64,000 nucleotides of DNA from RUG11241 sp964560085 (GTDB lineage Bacteria; Bacillota_I; Bacilli_A; RF39; UBA660). The notes below the pieces were generated by a model, which was not told the DNA's origin, searched no databases, and was given only the letters and a program-made list of their open reading frames with translations. The stretch covers positions 21,464 to 85,463 of the forward strand of contig CAZLKF010000006.1 in the NCBI GenBank assembly GCA_964560085.1, given 5' to 3'. The translations under genes were made by a program, and so were the position numbers. Of the stretch, positions 8,443 to 16,957 are shown in pieces (the stretch's first letter is position 1; the number at the start of each line of letters is the position of its first letter).

Positions 8443-10050
8443 ATGATATTAAGAAAACCATATGCTTTTTTCATAAAACATTTTAAACTAATTCATGGAA
8501 TTATCCTTTTGTGCATGATTTACTTACTTTATATTACAAGTAATTTGGCAACATTCTATTCACACGTTGCTGAAGTAAAAACAATTGTCGGTGAATCTAA
8601 TTTACCTGATTTGTTTAATAAATATATCTATATTGCTATCTTTATCAGTTTGTTTTTAATTATTTGTATTATTATTTTATTGATAAAAAAAGGTTATAAG
8701 TTTCTATACTATATGATAAATGCGATTGCATTAATATCACTTATCATTTTTTATCTTTTAGCATACAAAAATATTGAACAAATGCAAAAAGTCGTTGTCG
8801 AAGCAACAACATATATGGCATTCAATGATATTGCAACAATTCTTTTTTATGTTCAAGGAGCTTTAACGTTTATTTGGTTGATAAAAGCCACTGGCTTTGA
8901 TATTAAAACGTTTGATTTTGGCAAAGATCTAATTGATTTTGACTCAACAGATGAAGATAATGAGGAAGTAGAATTTGATTTTGAATTTGATAGTAATGAA
9001 ATAAAAACAACTCGTAAGAGAAAAACTCGTAATTTGAAATATTATTATGTAGAAAATCGTTTTAAGATTAATTTGATAATATTTATATTTGCAGTCGCTA
9101 TTACTATATTTGTTGCCATGAAAATCGATGCCAATAAAGAAATAATTTATACAGAAGGAACTGAACTATTGACATATCAGTATGGAGTCGAGATAAAGAA
9201 AACTTATGTTACTAATTTAAATTACAAATATGAAAAGAAATATGGCCCAAAAAATTTTATAATTCTTATGCTAGATTTAAAGAAAAATACTATTCAAGAG
9301 CAGGTGTTTGAAAGTCAAAATGTGATTTTAGAATTAAATGACGAAAGGTATTATCCTACAACGGATTATGCCACAGATTTTTTAGACTTTGGAAACAATT
9401 ATAACAAGCAAAAGCTAACGAATGATTTTGTTCCTTATTTTATGATATATGAAATACCATATGAATTCTCAAGTAAAGATGTTTATGCTTATATTGTTAA
9501 TTATTTTGATTACACAAAAAAAGAATATAATTTTTATAAAATAAAACTTAATTATCAAAAAATAAATTACGATTACAATTATGAAAACTACGATCTTAAT
9601 GAAGAAATGACAATCGATCATTATGGAATTCACACCAATATTAAAATTACTGATGTTGAATTTGCAGAGAAATATAAATTGGTATACAAATATATTAATA
9701 ATAATATTGAGTATGATTCAATTGAATATTTAACACCAATAGCCTCTGACAATGAAGATAAAATTATTATGAGACTAAAATTAGAACAGACATTTTCAAA
9801 AAGCGAACGCCAATATAAGTTTTACAATCTAATCACTAATTTTGGGGAAATTGAGTATGAAATAGATAATGTAAAAAAAGAGGGAAGAATATATTCACTA
9901 TTGACACCTAAAAATATAAATGAAGAGAATACCTATTACATTGAAGTTTCAAAAGAAATACTAAATGCGAAAAAAAGAAATTTGAGAGTTAAAATAAGAG
10001 ATCAAATATTTGTTTATGATTTGGAGGAAAAGTATGAGGAAAAAGCATAA
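8443..10050 (+). CDS. Polytopic membrane protein with acidic linker and extracytoplasmic domain
   Basis: A 535-residue protein of unknown family opening the Tad-T4SS block. Predicted helices lie at about residues 18-36, 60-81, 88-108 and 132-148. A very acidic cytoplasmic stretch follows (DFDSTDEDNEEVEFDFEFD, about 165-185) next to a basic patch (RKRKTR), then a fifth helix at about 209-227 and about 300 extracytoplasmic, Tyr/Asn-rich residues. The topology suits a secretion-system scaffold or a substrate receptor with a cytoplasmic acidic loop, but no family motif supports this. GAGGGAG precedes ATG 8443. Its end overlaps the next gene by 17 nt, so the two are coupled. Confidence 0.65.
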   Translation: MILRKPYAFFIKHFKLIHGIILLCMIYLLYITSNLATFYSHVAEVKTIVGESNLPDLFNKYIYIAIFISLFLIICIIILLIKKGYKFLYYMINAIALISLIIFYLLAYKNIEQMQKVVVEATTYMAFNDIATILFYVQGALTFIWLIKATGFDIKTFDFGKDLIDFDSTDEDNEEVEFDFEFDSNEIKTTRKRKTRNLKYYYVENRFKINLIIFIFAVAITIFVAMKIDANKEIIYTEGTELLTYQYGVEIKKTYVTNLNYKYEKKYGPKNFIILMLDLKKNTIQEQVFESQNVILELNDERYYPTTDYATDFLDFGNNYNKQKLTNDFVPYFMIYEIPYEFSSKDVYAYIVNYFDYTKKEYNFYKIKLNYQKINYDYNYENYDLNEEMTIDHYGIHTNIKITDVEFAEKYKLVYKYINNNIEYDSIEYLTPIASDNEDKIIMRLKLEQTFSKSERQYKFYNLITNFGEIEYEIDNVKKEGRIYSLLTPKNINEENTYYIEVSKEILNAKKRNLRVKIRDQIFVYDLEEKYEEKA

Positions 10051-11287
10051 AATATTAATGTTTTTATTATTGGTTTTGACACCGATTACATTTGGTAGTG
10101 CAGCTATTGATGATAATATGGGATATACTGGTGGTGGTGGTGGAGCAAGTGGTAGTATTTCCAGCAATACAATAACAGCACAATATAAAGGAAGATATGG
10201 AATAAGGATGAGCTTCTATCTTGTTGATAAGGGTTCGTATATAAAGTCTGGTAATACAATTGATATTTGGTCTAGTAAGCAAACTCCAGATAAGCAAAGT
10301 ACTATATGTAATGAGATATGTAAAAAAGAAATAAATTATTATCATGGTTTAACAGAAAATGGCTACTCTTCCAAATTGGATTATATGACTAACCCTAAGG
10401 TTGGATATGACACCGATAATTCTAAGACTCTCAGTGCTAGTATGACAGCATATAGAGAAAATCAACGAAAATATATTTATTATGTTGATGGGCTTAATCC
10501 TGATGCCTTAAAATATGCAGATAATGAAAGTAATTTTTCTGAATTTAGGAAACATTTTACAGATGCCAACATCATTAAGAAATATGCAGAAATAGCAGGT
10601 GCAAATATAGATATTAGAAAAGCAAATTATGTTATTTTATTTGAGCCGGTAGGTTTTTTTGGATATACCAATAGCAATAAAAAAATTGTATACACTGATG
10701 TTAAAACTGGAATATATTCGGTAACCGAAAGAGCACTTGCAAGAGATGGTCAAGTTGGTCACAAGAATTCTGGATCTTATGCAACTAATGCCTATTGTGT
10801 ATTTCCTCACTTCATGCATTTAGTAAAAGCTAATGAAGAACTAAACTTAGGAATAATTCCTCAATCTATTAAAATTTCAAATTGCGGTAGTAATGGGAGC
10901 AAAGGCAAAAATTACTCAACATATGAAATTGTAAAATATCTTGGCATGGGCATTATTACAGGAAAAGAAATTGTAATAAATACTATGGAAAATTACAAAG
11001 TTGTCTATCATCCGATTGATTTAAATAACCCATTTTTAAATAAAGATGGAACTGTTAGAGTATTATCTGAAAAAAGCAATTGGTATAATAAGCAAGATAC
11101 AATAGACAAGGAAATATACAATAAAAAGCCATTTTTAACTGTGACCTTGACACCAACAACAATTAAGGAAATTAGGAATGAGAAAGTAAATGGCAAAAAG
11201 ATAGATTACAACAATTTATCAATCACCACTTGGAATAATTTTAAGCAAAAATACAAAGATATTTTGATTTATAATGTTGTTAATTAA
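10034..11287 (+). CDS. Secreted protein of unknown family in the Tad-T4SS operon
   Basis: A 417-residue protein with a clear signal peptide (MRKKHKILMFLLLVLTPITF, cut near GSA-A) followed by a Gly-rich linker (GGGGGASGS) and about 370 soluble residues with few cysteines. No C-terminal anchor, lipobox or sorting motif is visible, so it is released or held by partners. Start taken at ATG 10034 after TTGGAGGAAA; an upstream in-frame ATG at 10010 would prefix non-signal residues. It overlaps the preceding gene by 17 nt, implying co-expression with the secretion machine. It could be a surface or tip component or a cargo protein; this is inference. Confidence 0.65.
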   Translation: MRKKHKILMFLLLVLTPITFGSAAIDDNMGYTGGGGGASGSISSNTITAQYKGRYGIRMSFYLVDKGSYIKSGNTIDIWSSKQTPDKQSTICNEICKKEINYYHGLTENGYSSKLDYMTNPKVGYDTDNSKTLSASMTAYRENQRKYIYYVDGLNPDALKYADNESNFSEFRKHFTDANIIKKYAEIAGANIDIRKANYVILFEPVGFFGYTNSNKKIVYTDVKTGIYSVTERALARDGQVGHKNSGSYATNAYCVFPHFMHLVKANEELNLGIIPQSIKISNCGSNGSKGKNYSTYEIVKYLGMGIITGKEIVINTMENYKVVYHPIDLNNPFLNKDGTVRVLSEKSNWYNKQDTIDKEIYNKKPFLTVTLTPTTIKEIRNEKVNGKKIDYNNLSITTWNNFKQKYKDILIYNVVN

Positions 11288-11296
11288 GGCAATAAA

Positions 11297-11305
11297 TGTT
11301 ATAAT
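11297..11305 (+). promoter_or_regulatory. Extended -10 promoter
   Basis: TGTTATAAT, 19 nt before ATG 11324, just after the stop of the secreted-protein gene. Matches the recurrent extended -10 of this window; -35 not evident. Confidence 0.5.
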
Positions 11306-11323
11306 CATATAATAGGTGATAGT

Positions 11324-11935
11324 ATGAAAATAAAAATACTTGTTTTATTATTAATATTTTGTTCACCAATAATTGTTGAAGCAGAAGAATGCAGTGATCG
11401 TGAGATAGTTAATTTAAAGAAACTGGCTTCAAATGTTAATTATGCTTATGAATATTATGAAGTTCAAAATAAAATGTATTTTGACATTACAATCAACAAT
11501 GTTTATAAAGATATATATGTATTAAATTTAGCAAACAACAAAAAATATACAAGTGAAGAGATTAAATTACAAAAAATAAGTGATGGTCAAGTCATAACTC
11601 TTGAAGTATATGCTAAAAATTGCCAAAATGAATTATTAACAAAAAAAACTATAACTCTACCAACATTTAATAAATATTTTGATAATCCTTTATGTGAAGA
11701 TATTCATGAATACAAATATTGCTCTAGATGGGGAAAATATAGCATTGATGAATCAGAATTAGAAAAATATACAAAAGAATACAAAAATAAGATTGAAACA
11801 ATAACGGATGAGAAAACGATCAAATATCAAACAGACATTAAAGGATTTTATGTTTTTGTTGCTTTAATATTGTTGATATTAATTCTCATATTGTTATCAA
11901 TTTTTAAAAGAAAAAAAAATAAAAACATTATATAA
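11324..11935 (+). CDS. Exported single-anchor protein, unknown
   Basis: A 203-residue protein with a signal peptide (residues 1-20, ending VEA-EE), about 150 extracytoplasmic residues with five cysteines, and a C-terminal membrane helix (about 173-193) ending in a basic tail (FKRKKNKN). This type I topology leaves the folded part outside. The sequence shows beta-type alternation (MYFDITINNVYKDIYVLNL) as in Ig-like or DUF-type envelope proteins. AGGTGAT precedes ATG 11324. It is 11 nt from the next gene. The location between secreted and Tad genes suggests a machine accessory subunit; no family was recognised. Confidence 0.65.
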   Translation: MKIKILVLLLIFCSPIIVEAEECSDREIVNLKKLASNVNYAYEYYEVQNKMYFDITINNVYKDIYVLNLANNKKYTSEEIKLQKISDGQVITLEVYAKNCQNELLTKKTITLPTFNKYFDNPLCEDIHEYKYCSRWGKYSIDESELEKYTKEYKNKIETITDEKTIKYQTDIKGFYVFVALILLILILILLSIFKRKKNKNII

Positions 11936-11946
11936 GAAGGTGACAT

Positions 11947-12369
11947 ATGAAAGAATCAGTATGGGGATACTTAGTAATTATAATAGGAATAGTTTTGATA
12001 TTTTTAATCTTCTTTTTTCAGAATACAACAAATATTGATGAACACAATATGTCATTGTTAAAAGAAACAAGTGAAGCATCTATGAACGATGCAATAGATT
12101 GGGAAACATATAAGAATAATGGCGCGGTTAGAATAGACCAAGGAATATTTATTGAGAGTTTTATTCGCCGATTTGCAGAAAATGCAATGTTGTCATCTAC
12201 TTATAAAATTGAATTTTATAAAGTTCAAGAAGAACCACCACTTGTAAATATAAGAATATTAAGTAGTGAAACAACAACTGCAACAGGACAACCTGTAACA
12301 TTTACATTAACAAATACAATTAATGCGATATTGGAAACAGATACTACAATTGTAGTTGAAGCAGAATAA
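11947..12369 (+). CDS. Small N-terminally anchored, pilin-like protein (TadE/DUF5411-like)
   Basis: A 140-residue protein with short N terminus MKESVWG directly followed by a hydrophobic helix (residues about 8-26) and a soluble domain of about 110 residues. The layout is that of a minor pseudopilin or TadE-type subunit, and the first residues echo those of the three pilin-like proteins at 16.2-17.4 kb (M-[KR]-[EK]-[AS]). It may belong to DUF5411, a name I attach with low certainty. GAAGGTGAC precedes ATG 11947. It lies directly upstream of cpaB, ending 16 nt before it, so it is part of the Tad module. Confidence 0.55.
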   Translation: MKESVWGYLVIIIGIVLIFLIFFFQNTTNIDEHNMSLLKETSEASMNDAIDWETYKNNGAVRIDQGIFIESFIRRFAENAMLSSTYKIEFYKVQEEPPLVNIRILSSETTTATGQPVTFTLTNTINAILETDTTIVVEAE

Positions 12370-12385
12370 AAAGGGAGGAATTTTT

Positions 12386-13330
12386 ATGAATCAGAATTTA
12401 AATAATCAACAACCGAGAATTAATGCTGTTCCTAATCAACAACAGTATCAGCAACAACAAACTCAAGGGCAGAATGTTCGCCCACCGATGCCTCAAAATC
12501 AGAATGTTGGGCAATTTATTAAGCCTACTCCTCAACAACCTGTCAAAAAGAAGAAGAAAAGAATCAGTAAAGAATTAGTAACAATAATTGGCGTAATTTT
12601 AATTGTTGGTATCATTTATTTTGCTTACAATTATCAATTAAATAAGGATTTAGAAATCACTAATAAAGTTCCAACAGCAAAATTAAAAATATCCGCTGGT
12701 CAACAAATTACAGCAGAAGATATTACAACAATTGATGTTCCTGCATCTGTTTTGAAAGAAACTAATGCAATAATGACATTAGATCAAGTAATCAATAAAT
12801 ATGTAAATATTGATACAGTAATTCCTGAAGGTTCGTTCTTTTATTCATCAGCATTAACAGATGAAGAACCATCACCAGATGCAATTTTTAAAGAGTTAGG
12901 TGAAAATCAAGTGGCAGTTACCATTGCTGTTGATTTAGAAAGTACATATGGCAATTCAATTATGCCGGGTAATTTTGTGGACATCTATGTTCGTGCTAAT
13001 AAAATAAACTCTAAAGGAAACATTGAATATTTAATAGGTCCACTTGTTTATAATGCTAAAGTTTTAGCAGTTAAAGATTCTAGTGGTAAAAGTGTGTTTG
13101 CTGATAAAGATGCTTTTGGAGTACCAAATATGTTTATATTTGGTATGGATGCTAATATTAATACAATAATGCTAAAAGCTAAATTATTAGGATCAACCGA
13201 GTATAATCTTGAATTATTCCCTGTCGTTAATTCAAAGTTTGATATTGCCGAAAATGAAACAATGTTGAGTCAAAATGAAATAAAAGATTTAATCGAAAAT
13301 GCAACAGTCAAAATAGAAGATGAGGAATAA
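12386..13330 (+). CDS. cpaB: CpaB/RcpC-like Tad pilus assembly protein
   Basis: A 314-residue protein: Gln/Asn/Pro-rich cytoplasmic tail (1-55), lysine cluster KKKKKR, one membrane helix (about 66-84), then a SAF-type domain (LKISAGQQITAEDITTIDVP, about 95-115, with PEGSFFYSSAL following) and a beta-rich RcpC-like region (MPGNFVDIYV, YNAKVLAVKD). CpaB/RcpC helps assemble the Flp/type IVc pilus across the envelope; the SAF domain may bind wall sugars. Start at ATG 12386 after AAGGGAGGA; the upstream in-frame ATG overlaps the previous gene without a ribosome-binding site. Its stop overlaps the cpaF start (TAATG), which indicates coupling. Confidence 0.82.
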   Translation: MNQNLNNQQPRINAVPNQQQYQQQQTQGQNVRPPMPQNQNVGQFIKPTPQQPVKKKKKRISKELVTIIGVILIVGIIYFAYNYQLNKDLEITNKVPTAKLKISAGQQITAEDITTIDVPASVLKETNAIMTLDQVINKYVNIDTVIPEGSFFYSSALTDEEPSPDAIFKELGENQVAVTIAVDLESTYGNSIMPGNFVDIYVRANKINSKGNIEYLIGPLVYNAKVLAVKDSSGKSVFADKDAFGVPNMFIFGMDANINTIMLKAKLLGSTEYNLELFPVVNSKFDIAENETMLSQNEIKDLIENATVKIEDEE

Positions 13331-14439
13331 TGACAGATTCATTATTCGCTCAAATAGATTTTGGCTCTTTAGATCAATATCTAAAAGATGACGACGTAAC
13401 TGACATCTCATATACCAATAATGGTCAGTTATGGATAAAAACATTGTCTAAAGGAATAAACAGGGAAGACAATAAAGAAATAACCAATGCTTTAATGGAA
13501 AAAATTGCCTTTCAATGTTCTAACATTATGGGCAAAAGTTTTAATTCGGCTAATCCATTTTTAGATGCAGAAGGCTCAGAAATTCGTCTTAATTTTGTTC
13601 ACGATTCTGTTGCCAAAAATGGAATTGCCTGCGTTATAAGAAAAACACCAGCGAAAATAAGATTACAAAAAGAGAAAATTTTAGCTGATGATTATATTAC
13701 TTTAGATGTTCATGAATTTTTAATGAAAGCAGTGCTTGGACATTGCAATATTATTGTATGCGGAGAAACTGGTAGTGGAAAAACTGAATTTGTTAAATAT
13801 TTGGCATCTAAGATAAGAGAAAATGAAAAAATAATTACAGTTGAAGATACACTAGAATTACATTTAGATAAAATATTTCCTGAACGTGATATTGTTGCTA
13901 TGAAAACTAATAATATTGTTTCATACAGTGACATTTTAGTAACTTGTATGCGCCAAAATCCTAAATGGATATTATTGTCAGAGGTACGTAGTGCTGAAGC
14001 TGTTATGGCGGTTCGCAACTCTATTTCATCAGGACATTATATTTTATCAACTATTCATGCAGATAAAGCTTCATCAATACCTAATCGTATGTATAGCTTA
14101 CTTGAAACTAATCAAGACATTGATCAATTTTTAAAATCAGTTTATCGTTACATACAATTAGGCGTATATATAAGAGGATATCAAGACCCTGCAACTAAAA
14201 GTTTCAAACGTGAAATTGCGGAAGTAACCGAATTTTATGTTGATGAAGATAATAATGCTATATATAATACAATCTATAAAAAATCGACAACAGGCAAAGT
14301 AGTAAAAAAGGCTCCATCAAAAAATTTAATTGAATATCTTGATGCTCAAGGTGTTGTTTTAGAAAGTAATGCAATAATTCCAACGGAGGATCCAAAGCAA
14401 AACGAATTAATCGACGATACTGAAGTATTGTTTATGTAG
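13330..14439 (+). CDS. cpaF: CpaF/TadA-type secretion ATPase (VirB11 superfamily)
   Basis: A 369-residue hexameric-type ATPase that powers Tad pilus assembly, or a VirB11-like step if it serves the T4SS. Motifs: Walker A GETGSGKT (residues 145-152), Asp box around VEDTLELH (171-178), Walker B WILLSEVR (213-220) with catalytic Glu218, and His box GHYILSTIHAD (235-245). The N-terminal domain (VTDISYTNNGQLWIKT) is the usual PAS-like part. It is short compared with many CpaFs, lacking the long N-terminal extension. Overlaps cpaB by 1 nt and precedes the TadB-like gene by 14 nt. No separate virB11 is present in the window, so this is the only ATPase of the class. Confidence 0.92.
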   Translation: MTDSLFAQIDFGSLDQYLKDDDVTDISYTNNGQLWIKTLSKGINREDNKEITNALMEKIAFQCSNIMGKSFNSANPFLDAEGSEIRLNFVHDSVAKNGIACVIRKTPAKIRLQKEKILADDYITLDVHEFLMKAVLGHCNIIVCGETGSGKTEFVKYLASKIRENEKIITVEDTLELHLDKIFPERDIVAMKTNNIVSYSDILVTCMRQNPKWILLSEVRSAEAVMAVRNSISSGHYILSTIHADKASSIPNRMYSLLETNQDIDQFLKSVYRYIQLGVYIRGYQDPATKSFKREIAEVTEFYVDEDNNAIYNTIYKKSTTGKVVKKAPSKNLIEYLDAQGVVLESNAIIPTEDPKQNELIDDTEVLFM

Positions 14440-14453
14440 AAAGAGGTGATACT

Positions 14454-15359
14454 ATGCCAGCAATAGTAATGGTTGTCATTGCAATGATATTGCTTTATAT
14501 GTTTATTTATTGGAATAATGCTGGTAAAGGTGTATACAACGCAATTGTTGAAAAAATTGGTGTTGCCTATGAAAAGTATGCACCTTATTCTTTTAAACAA
14601 ATCCGAGAAAAAATAAAACAATTAGGGCAAGAATATACTATAAGACAATATACTATTCAAGTTGTTGGCTTTGCAGGGGCAGCATTTATAATTTCCTATA
14701 TTTATTTTTACAGCATTATCATAAGTTTAATATATGCATTTGCAGCGATTTTTGCTGTTCCTTATTTGTCATATTTACGTTGTAAGAGGTTATATAGTGA
14801 ATTTGTATTTGAGCAAATTCAAATATATACAACAAATACAATAATGGAGTTTTCAACTACACAGGCATTTGTGCGAACAATTGAAGGAGTTTATGAATCA
14901 GGAGTTCTAGAAGATCCAATTAAAAGCGATGTTAAAGTCATGATTGATTTGGCTTATAAAAATGGTTCAATTGAAGAATCAATAGAATATTTCAACAGCA
15001 AATATGATTATTATATTGTTAAGAATATGCATCAACTATTTTTGCAAATAACTAACGAAGGTTCAAAAGATTCAGCGTTAGCTTTAGAAAACATGGCTTC
15101 TGACATTGATATGTTAGTTGAAGCTGTTTATCGCGACCGAATGGATAGAGCAAAATTTCATAAAAAATTTGTGCAATTCGGTTGCATATTATATTGTATG
15201 GTGATATTAGTAGAATATTTAATTGGGCGTGATACTTATATAGATCTCGTTAACAATAATATTTTAGTTAATATTTTACTTCACTTTATTTTAATTGGTA
15301 ATACATATTTCTTACTTAATGGTGAAAAATATTATAATGAGAATGTAGGTGCTGAGTAA
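14454..15359 (+). CDS. tadB: TadB-like inner-membrane platform protein (T2SSF fold)
   Basis: A 301-residue membrane protein, one of the two platform proteins that couple CpaF to pilus extrusion. Helices lie at about residues 2-20, 68-104 (two), 243-260 and 270-290, with a cytoplasmic T2SSF helical domain between (FVFEQIQIYTTNTIMEFST through EGSKDSALALENMASD). AGAGGTGATACT before ATG 14454. The stop overlaps the TadC-like start (TAATG). Similarity is by topology and the order CpaB-CpaF-TadB-TadC, plus the ALENMA..ID type motif; family sequence conservation is low. Confidence 0.78.
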   Translation: MPAIVMVVIAMILLYMFIYWNNAGKGVYNAIVEKIGVAYEKYAPYSFKQIREKIKQLGQEYTIRQYTIQVVGFAGAAFIISYIYFYSIIISLIYAFAAIFAVPYLSYLRCKRLYSEFVFEQIQIYTTNTIMEFSTTQAFVRTIEGVYESGVLEDPIKSDVKVMIDLAYKNGSIEESIEYFNSKYDYYIVKNMHQLFLQITNEGSKDSALALENMASDIDMLVEAVYRDRMDRAKFHKKFVQFGCILYCMVILVEYLIGRDTYIDLVNNNILVNILLHFILIGNTYFLLNGEKYYNENVGAE

Positions 15360-16165
15360 TGGATATAGTAGAAATATTATTAGTTGGTGGCGTTCCTGCT
15401 ATTCTTGTTATAATTCTAGTTGCTAATGGAGTTTTAACCTCCGAAGGAATTACTAAAGAGATAGTGCCGATTTTTAAATTTTTAATGGAAAAAGATTATC
15501 AATTTTTACTAGAACTTCGTTATGGTGCTGGCATTGATGTTAATGAATTGTTTGGAAAAAGACTTCTAACAGCAGGAATAACATTTGCCTTTATGATTCT
15601 AATTTTGGCTTTAGTTGGGCAATTAACTTTAATATATGCATTTGCTGCTATTGCTGTTGCTTATCTTATGTATAAGCAAGCTTATAGCAAGTTAAAATCT
15701 TACTATAAACGAAACTTGAGCAAAATAAATCAGATGTTGCCATATTATTTAAAAAGTTTAGAAATTCTTGTTCAACACTATACGGTGCCTGTTGCTATTG
15801 CAAAATCTGTAAATACCGCACCACCGATTTTCAAAGATGGATTAAAACAACTTATAAAAAGAATCGATGATGGTGAATCAACAGTTGATCCATATATGGA
15901 ATTTGCTAAAACTTATCCAGTAAGAGACTCAATGCGTATGATGCGACTTCTATATCGTTTAAGTTTAGGATCACAAGAAAGCAAGCAAGAACAATTGGCT
16001 TTATTTTCAAGAAATGTTTCTGTTCTTCAAAATAAGGCACGTGAGCAAAAATACCAAGAGCGATTAGATCAAATGGAGAGTAAGACAATGATTATGTTAA
16101 CCTGCACTGGTGGTGGAATTTTAGCTTTATTAATGTTTGCAATGTTAAGTATGATGTCAATATAA
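15359..16165 (+). CDS. tadC: TadC-like inner-membrane platform protein (T2SSF fold)
   Basis: A 268-residue partner of the TadB-like protein. Helices at about residues 5-23, 71-105 and 246-266 bracket a cytoplasmic helical T2SSF domain (LPYYLKSLEILVQHYTVPVA, then RDSMRMMRLLYRLSLGSQ). Coupled to the upstream gene by a TAATG overlap and followed by the promoter of the pilin gene. Together with CpaB, CpaF and TadB it completes the Tad motor core; no CpaE or prepilin peptidase (TadV/CpaA) is found in the window. Confidence 0.78.
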   Translation: MDIVEILLVGGVPAILVIILVANGVLTSEGITKEIVPIFKFLMEKDYQFLLELRYGAGIDVNELFGKRLLTAGITFAFMILILALVGQLTLIYAFAAIAVAYLMYKQAYSKLKSYYKRNLSKINQMLPYYLKSLEILVQHYTVPVAIAKSVNTAPPIFKDGLKQLIKRIDDGESTVDPYMEFAKTYPVRDSMRMMRLLYRLSLGSQESKQEQLALFSRNVSVLQNKAREQKYQERLDQMESKTMIMLTCTGGGILALLMFAMLSMMSI

Positions 16166-16193
16166 TTGAAATAACGAGAAAAAGTGTTATAAT
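16166..16193 (+). promoter_or_regulatory. Promoter of the Flp-like pilin gene
   Basis: TTGAAA (16166-16171), 16-nt spacer, extended -10 TGTTATAAT (16185-16193), 28 nt before ATG 16221. It is one of the best promoters in the window and lies right after the tadC stop, as expected for an abundantly made pilin. Confidence 0.75.
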
Positions 16194-16220
16194 AATTTTA
16201 TAAGGTAGGGTGGTGATAAA

Positions 16221-16427
16221 ATGAAAGAAGCGTCAGGAGAAGCAAATATGACAGTAATTACAATCGTTTTAATTGGCTTAGTTGCAGCCGTTGGAGCAGT
16301 TTTAATACCAAGATTATTAAATTCAACATCAGCCCAAGCTTGTTGTTCATCAGCGGGTGGAACATGGACAGGCGGAGCGTGTACAGGACACAATGCTGCA
16401 AACTACAATGCATGCGTAAATGGATAA
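16221..16427 (+). CDS. Flp-like major pilin candidate
   Basis: A 68-residue protein: short leader MKEASG, then EANMT and a hydrophobic helix (about residues 11-29, VITIVLIGLVAAVGAVLIP), then a small domain with three cysteines (CCSSAGGTWTGGACTG, plus one near the C terminus). Size, helix position and its own strong promoter next to tadC match a Flp/type IVc pilin. A class III prepilin site would be after Gly6, but the usual Glu at +5 is not at the expected place, so processing is uncertain. GGTGGTGAT precedes ATG 16221. The cysteines suggest a disulfide-stabilised head. Confidence 0.72.
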   Translation: MKEASGEANMTVITIVLIGLVAAVGAVLIPRLLNSTSAQACCSSAGGTWTGGACTGHNAANYNACVNG

Positions 16428-16441
16428 TAAGAAGGTGAATT

Positions 16442-16900
16442 ATGCGAGAAGCGACCGGACAAGCAAGTCTTATGAATATAATGCTAACAATTATAGGCGT
16501 AATTATTCTGCTTTTGGCCGGATCTATCGCATATAGTAAAGCATTTAGAGTAAAGAATAAAATAATTGATATAATTGAAAAAAACAACGTTTATGATGGT
16601 GATGCTAGGATAATAATTGATGAAGCATTGTTGGATATTGGATATCGTTTGCGCGATTCATCAATATCAATGACGGAAATGTGTCATAGTAATGATGGAT
16701 ATACGTTAATTCAAAGTTGGCAATCAAATTACTTGTATTGCGTATATAAATCAAATAATTCTACTAGTGAAGAATATTATTATAAAGTTGTAACTTTTAT
16801 GTATTTTGATTTGCCAGTTATTGGTTCTTATATTAGAATACCTGTATCTGGTGAAACAAAAATTCTTTATCGCGATTCAGATTGGAAAACAGTTGATTAA
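16442..16900 (+). CDS. Minor-pilin-like protein, paralogue 1
   Basis: A 152-residue protein with leader-like MREATG, hydrophobic helix (about 11-30), then an extracytoplasmic domain with two cysteines. It is clearly paralogous to the 16958 protein: both run KAF[RK]V through IIEK, then [DN].IGY, and end with a [LF]P.I....[RK][IV]PV..ET pattern. The N terminus also matches the Flp-like pilin (M-[KR]-E-A-[ST]-G-[EQ]-A). AGAAGGTGAAT before ATG 16442, 14 nt after the pilin gene. It ends in a terminator that overlaps its stop, so pilin and paralogue 1 form a two-gene unit. Confidence 0.68.
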   Translation: MREATGQASLMNIMLTIIGVIILLLAGSIAYSKAFRVKNKIIDIIEKNNVYDGDARIIIDEALLDIGYRLRDSSISMTEMCHSNDGYTLIQSWQSNYLYCVYKSNNSTSEEYYYKVVTFMYFDLPVIGSYIRIPVSGETKILYRDSDWKTVD

Positions 16901-16912
16901 CTGTTTTTTTTT
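16886..16912 (+). terminator. Rho-independent terminator overlapping a stop codon
   Basis: 9-bp perfect stem (16886-16894 with 16899-16907), loop GATT, T tract 16904-16912. The stop TAA 16898-16900 lies inside the hairpin. Confidence 0.85.
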
Positions 16913-16923
16913 GAACATAAATA

Positions 16924-16932
16924 TGCTATAAT
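16924..16932 (+). promoter_or_regulatory. Extended -10 promoter of minor-pilin paralogue 2
   Basis: TGCTATAAT, 25 nt before TTG 16958, directly after the terminator at 16886-16912. The short leader leaves little room for the GTG at 16949 and supports the TTG start. Confidence 0.6.
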
Positions 16933-16957
16933 TAAAAAAGAATAGAGAGTGGTTATA

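Noticed and set aside
9961..10345. Minus-strand ORFs over the Gly-rich linker
   Set aside because: Shadows of the sense gene; composition follows the complementary codons and no start signal is present.
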